Source of the DNA: Hirschia litorea
GTDB lineage: Bacteria; Pseudomonadota; Alphaproteobacteria; Caulobacterales; Hyphomonadaceae
Reading direction: 5' to 3'
DNA length: 64,000 nucleotides
Assembly (NCBI RefSeq): GCF_042665075.1
Contig: NZ_JBHTBR010000005.1
Location: 434,001-498,000 of the forward strand
The notes under the pieces were generated by a model. The model saw only the letters and a program-made list of their open reading frames with translations. It was not told the origin of the DNA and did no database searches. The position numbers and the translations under genes were made by a program. The stretch's first letter is position 1. Each line of letters begins with the position of its first letter. Of the stretch, positions 62,057 through 64,000 are shown piece after piece.

Positions 62057-64000
62057 CTACATTCCATTTTTCTTTTCATGTAAACGCTGCACAAAAGCAT
62101 TGATTTTGCCATCTACCATTCTTTGACTGCCCAATAACGACATCAGCTCAGATTCAATAGATACATCCATGACAATCCCCCGCCCCTCGATCACCTCTGG
62201 ACTTTGCCCCGCCAGATAAACATCCAGCATCATTTCACCCGATAGGTCGCCGCGCACATCTACAGCCATTTCATCATACTGAAAGTCTTTAAGCGCATTC
62301 ACCAATAGAGCGACCCGATCTCCAGTTGTCGCTAATTCCTCCATTGCTGGTGTATAATATCGGATGATACCTCCAGAGGAGGAGGCCAAATGCGCTCGCT
62401 CTATAGCCACCCTTCCTGTTGAGAATACCGCACTGACACGACCATCCAACTTTCCCGACGCCTCAACCCCGGGAAGCTTCACCTCGTTTACAAACCCAGC
62501 AAGGTCAACATTTTGCACTTCCACTTCGACCGCGTTTGTTCCTGAAAACACACTCCATATCATCGGCTCAAGTGATAAAGTGCCTGTCGCAAACGGCCAT
62601 TGGGAACCATGCACAAACACTTCGCCAAATTCTAATACTTGAAACTGCACCTTGCCATTCTCCATAGGCGCACCCGCATTCCATTGATCAATCAAAATTT
62701 CCTGATGCGGCAAGGAGTGCTGCTTTAGAATGTCATCAAATTCAATGCGCCCAAACACCCCCTCAAACAAGCCAGCCTTGTCCGTTACAAATCCCAAATC
62801 TGTAAGATCAATTATGCCAGAAGAACTTAGCTTTCCCCTCACCCAATTTATTCCGCCTTGCAATGTCACATTGCCGCGTACATTTGATGCTACGCCCCGA
62901 AGGGTAGGAAAAATTGAATAGGGCTGCATACGCTCGGGCGAAAAAGTTAGATTCGTCGGAAACAGCTTTACAGCACCAGCATTTTCAACAAAGTCATGCC
63001 TAACTTCTACGCTGCCCAAAGCATGCGCTTCCTGCTCTGTCATCAACTCCCCAATTGCACGCAAATGACCCGCTGCTAGCTCAAGCCCTCCCTTCCATCG
63101 CATAGGCACAAACCGGATATTCTCCGCTGTATCTGTCACCCCAAATGAAAGCGATTTCATACCTCCAATTAGACCCGCTTCACTACCGGATATGTGAAAT
63201 TTTGAGGCTATCTCATTCACCGCAAATGCTTGATAATTAAGCTGCCCCTCATCAAGATATCCTTCCACCCGCCAACGACTGTCCGTGTACAGACTAATTG
63301 CCATTTCCGGTGCGTTTGCCTGCACGGGTTTATCTTGAAATGTCGATGAAAGCTTGGGCGCGGCAATCACCATATTTGCATTTAAGGTGTCATCTATCGA
63401 CCAATCTAAATCAGCTCCATCTATTTCAATATCAAATATCTGCCCTGCTCGTTGCAAATCAACATTCAATCCCGCCACCATGCCTTGACCGCTAAAACCT
63501 CCATTCGCGGAAGCAAAGTTTCGCGATTTGTACTGCGTTCTGAATGAACCGATTTTAGCTGACTGGGTGGAGATACTTTCAATGCTAATATCCAATACTG
63601 GATCTTGGTGGAACGCAAAATCGCCCTCATCAAAACCCAACTTCAAATCACCACCGATAGACACGCCCTTCCAATCGGCATTAAAAGCGCGCCCAGAAAA
63701 ATCTATCTGCGTGTTTAATAATTCTGCCTCAACCGCCCGAGAGGTTGAGATCAGTTTCATTCCCTCAACGCTCACCTTTAAACTTTCAGCATCCTTGCTT
63801 GCATTCAGTTTCGCGGCTCCTAAAACGTTTAATTCACTGTCATGAAAAACTAGGTCTAGGTCTGACATTTCCAATCGCGCCAGATCGGATTGAAAAATCA
63901 TGTCACCGGTAAAGTTAAACTTTCGCGCTTCAAAATCATAAGCCCACTGTGATAACGCGCTGCCCAATTTAATTTCAAAGTCGTCTACTTTTTGAACTGT
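62057..64000 (-). CDS. ydbH: YdbH-like AsmA-family protein, C-terminal part (partial)
   Basis: A reading frame open to the right edge of the window, at least 647 residues of C-terminal sequence. It is beta-rich, with many alternating hydrophobic strands and no catalytic motifs, as in AsmA-like bridge proteins. The closing block (EVIEGRGIVMDVSIESELMSLLGSQRMVDGKINAF, partly quoted: GRGIVMDVSIESELM) and the order ydbH-ynbE-ydbL identify it. In E. coli, YdbH, YhdP and TamB move phospholipids between membranes. The in-frame TTG at 63967 is internal. The N-terminus, with its membrane anchor, lies beyond the window. Confidence 0.88.
   Translation of the reverse strand, partial: TVQKVDDFEIKLGSALSQWAYDFEARKFNFTGDMIFQSDLARLEMSDLDLVFHDSELNVLGAAKLNASKDAESLKVSVEGMKLISTSRAVEAELLNTQIDFSGRAFNADWKGVSIGGDLKLGFDEGDFAFHQDPVLDISIESISTQSAKIGSFRTQYKSRNFASANGGFSGQGMVAGLNVDLQRAGQIFDIEIDGADLDWSIDDTLNANMVIAAPKLSSTFQDKPVQANAPEMAISLYTDSRWRVEGYLDEGQLNYQAFAVNEIASKFHISGSEAGLIGGMKSLSFGVTDTAENIRFVPMRWKGGLELAAGHLRAIGELMTEQEAHALGSVEVRHDFVENAGAVKLFPTNLTFSPERMQPYSIFPTLRGVASNVRGNVTLQGGINWVRGKLSSSGIIDLTDLGFVTDKAGLFEGVFGRIEFDDILKQHSLPHQEILIDQWNAGAPMENGKVQFQVLEFGEVFVHGSQWPFATGTLSLEPMIWSVFSGTNAVEVEVQNVDLAGFVNEVKLPGVEASGKLDGRVSAVFSTGRVAIERAHLASSSGGIIRYYTPAMEELATTGDRVALLVNALKDFQYDEMAVDVRGDLSGEMMLDVYLAGQSPEVIEGRGIVMDVSIESELMSLLGSQRMVDGKINAFVQRLHEKKNGM

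Overview
The window looks like a chromosomal segment of an alphaproteobacterium of the Caulobacterales type. The evidence is a DivL pseudokinase with tyrosine in its H-box, a ChpT-like phosphotransferase, ChvG/ChvI beside PTS genes, a FlaEY-like flagellar protein next to nonulosonate genes, and two exact TTAA-N7-TTAA (CtrA-type) boxes. The moderate GC content and gene set suggest a Hirschia-like (Hyphomonadaceae) organism; that placement is inference. I saw no tRNA, rRNA, insertion sequence, prophage or CRISPR array.

Layout, left to right. 1-1.9 kb: the 3' end of gltB, marC, and a decayed DUF2218 gene. 1.95-10.8 kb: a surface/flagellar glycosylation island. It has a PseB-type dehydratase on the minus strand facing away from a tight plus-strand set (SpsF-like cytidylyltransferase, RmlD-like reductase, NeuB/PseI-type synthase, PseH-like acetyltransferase), followed by a membrane protein and a FlaEY-like propeller protein. 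10.8-19.6 kb: divL, a small membrane protein, ahcY, an EF-hand-like exported protein, then HPr, EIIA, ChvG and ChvI. The usual hprK is absent from this cluster, and HPr carries alanine where the regulatory serine should be. 19.9-22.5 kb: a TetR-led set of small proteins, then an apparent structured non-coding RNA of unknown family with its own terminator.

22.5-31 kb: a ManC-type guanylyltransferase fused to an AGE-family epimerase domain, polA, and Kdo genes (kdsB, kdsD) with a histidine phosphatase between them. 30.6-35.3 kb: a five-gene overlapping unit of DUF2891 lipoprotein, Nramp transporter and 5-oxoprolinase pxpABC. 35.4-36.5 kb: an exported repeat protein with a peptidoglycan-binding domain and a CtrA-type box. 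36.7-48.5 kb: a housekeeping run (rplU, rpmA, GNAT, obgE, proB, proA, nadD, rsfS, rlmH, an EnvC-like factor, ctpA, a divergent polysaccharide deacetylase, rppH), then an alpha/beta hydrolase with a cysteine nucleophile.

49.6-54.7 kb (minus): the F1 ATP synthase operon atpHAGD-x-atpC, with a YHS-like cysteine protein (x) coupled to atpC. 54.9-61.2 kb (minus): chpT-like, cheA, cheW, cheY, cheB, cheR; CheA carries a second CheW domain and a degenerate receiver. 61.4-64 kb (minus): ydbH (cut by the window edge), ynbE and ydbL, an AsmA-like envelope lipid transport set.

Together the window links cell-cycle signalling (DivL, ChpT, CtrA boxes), motility (che genes, flagellin modification, FlaEY) and envelope building (Kdo, GDP-mannose, EnvC/CtpA, YdbH). 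The most unusual items are the structured RNA near 22.2-22.4 kb, the co-loss of hprK and the HPr serine, the atpC-coupled YHS-like protein, the ManC-AGE fusion, and the CtrA box ahead of divL.
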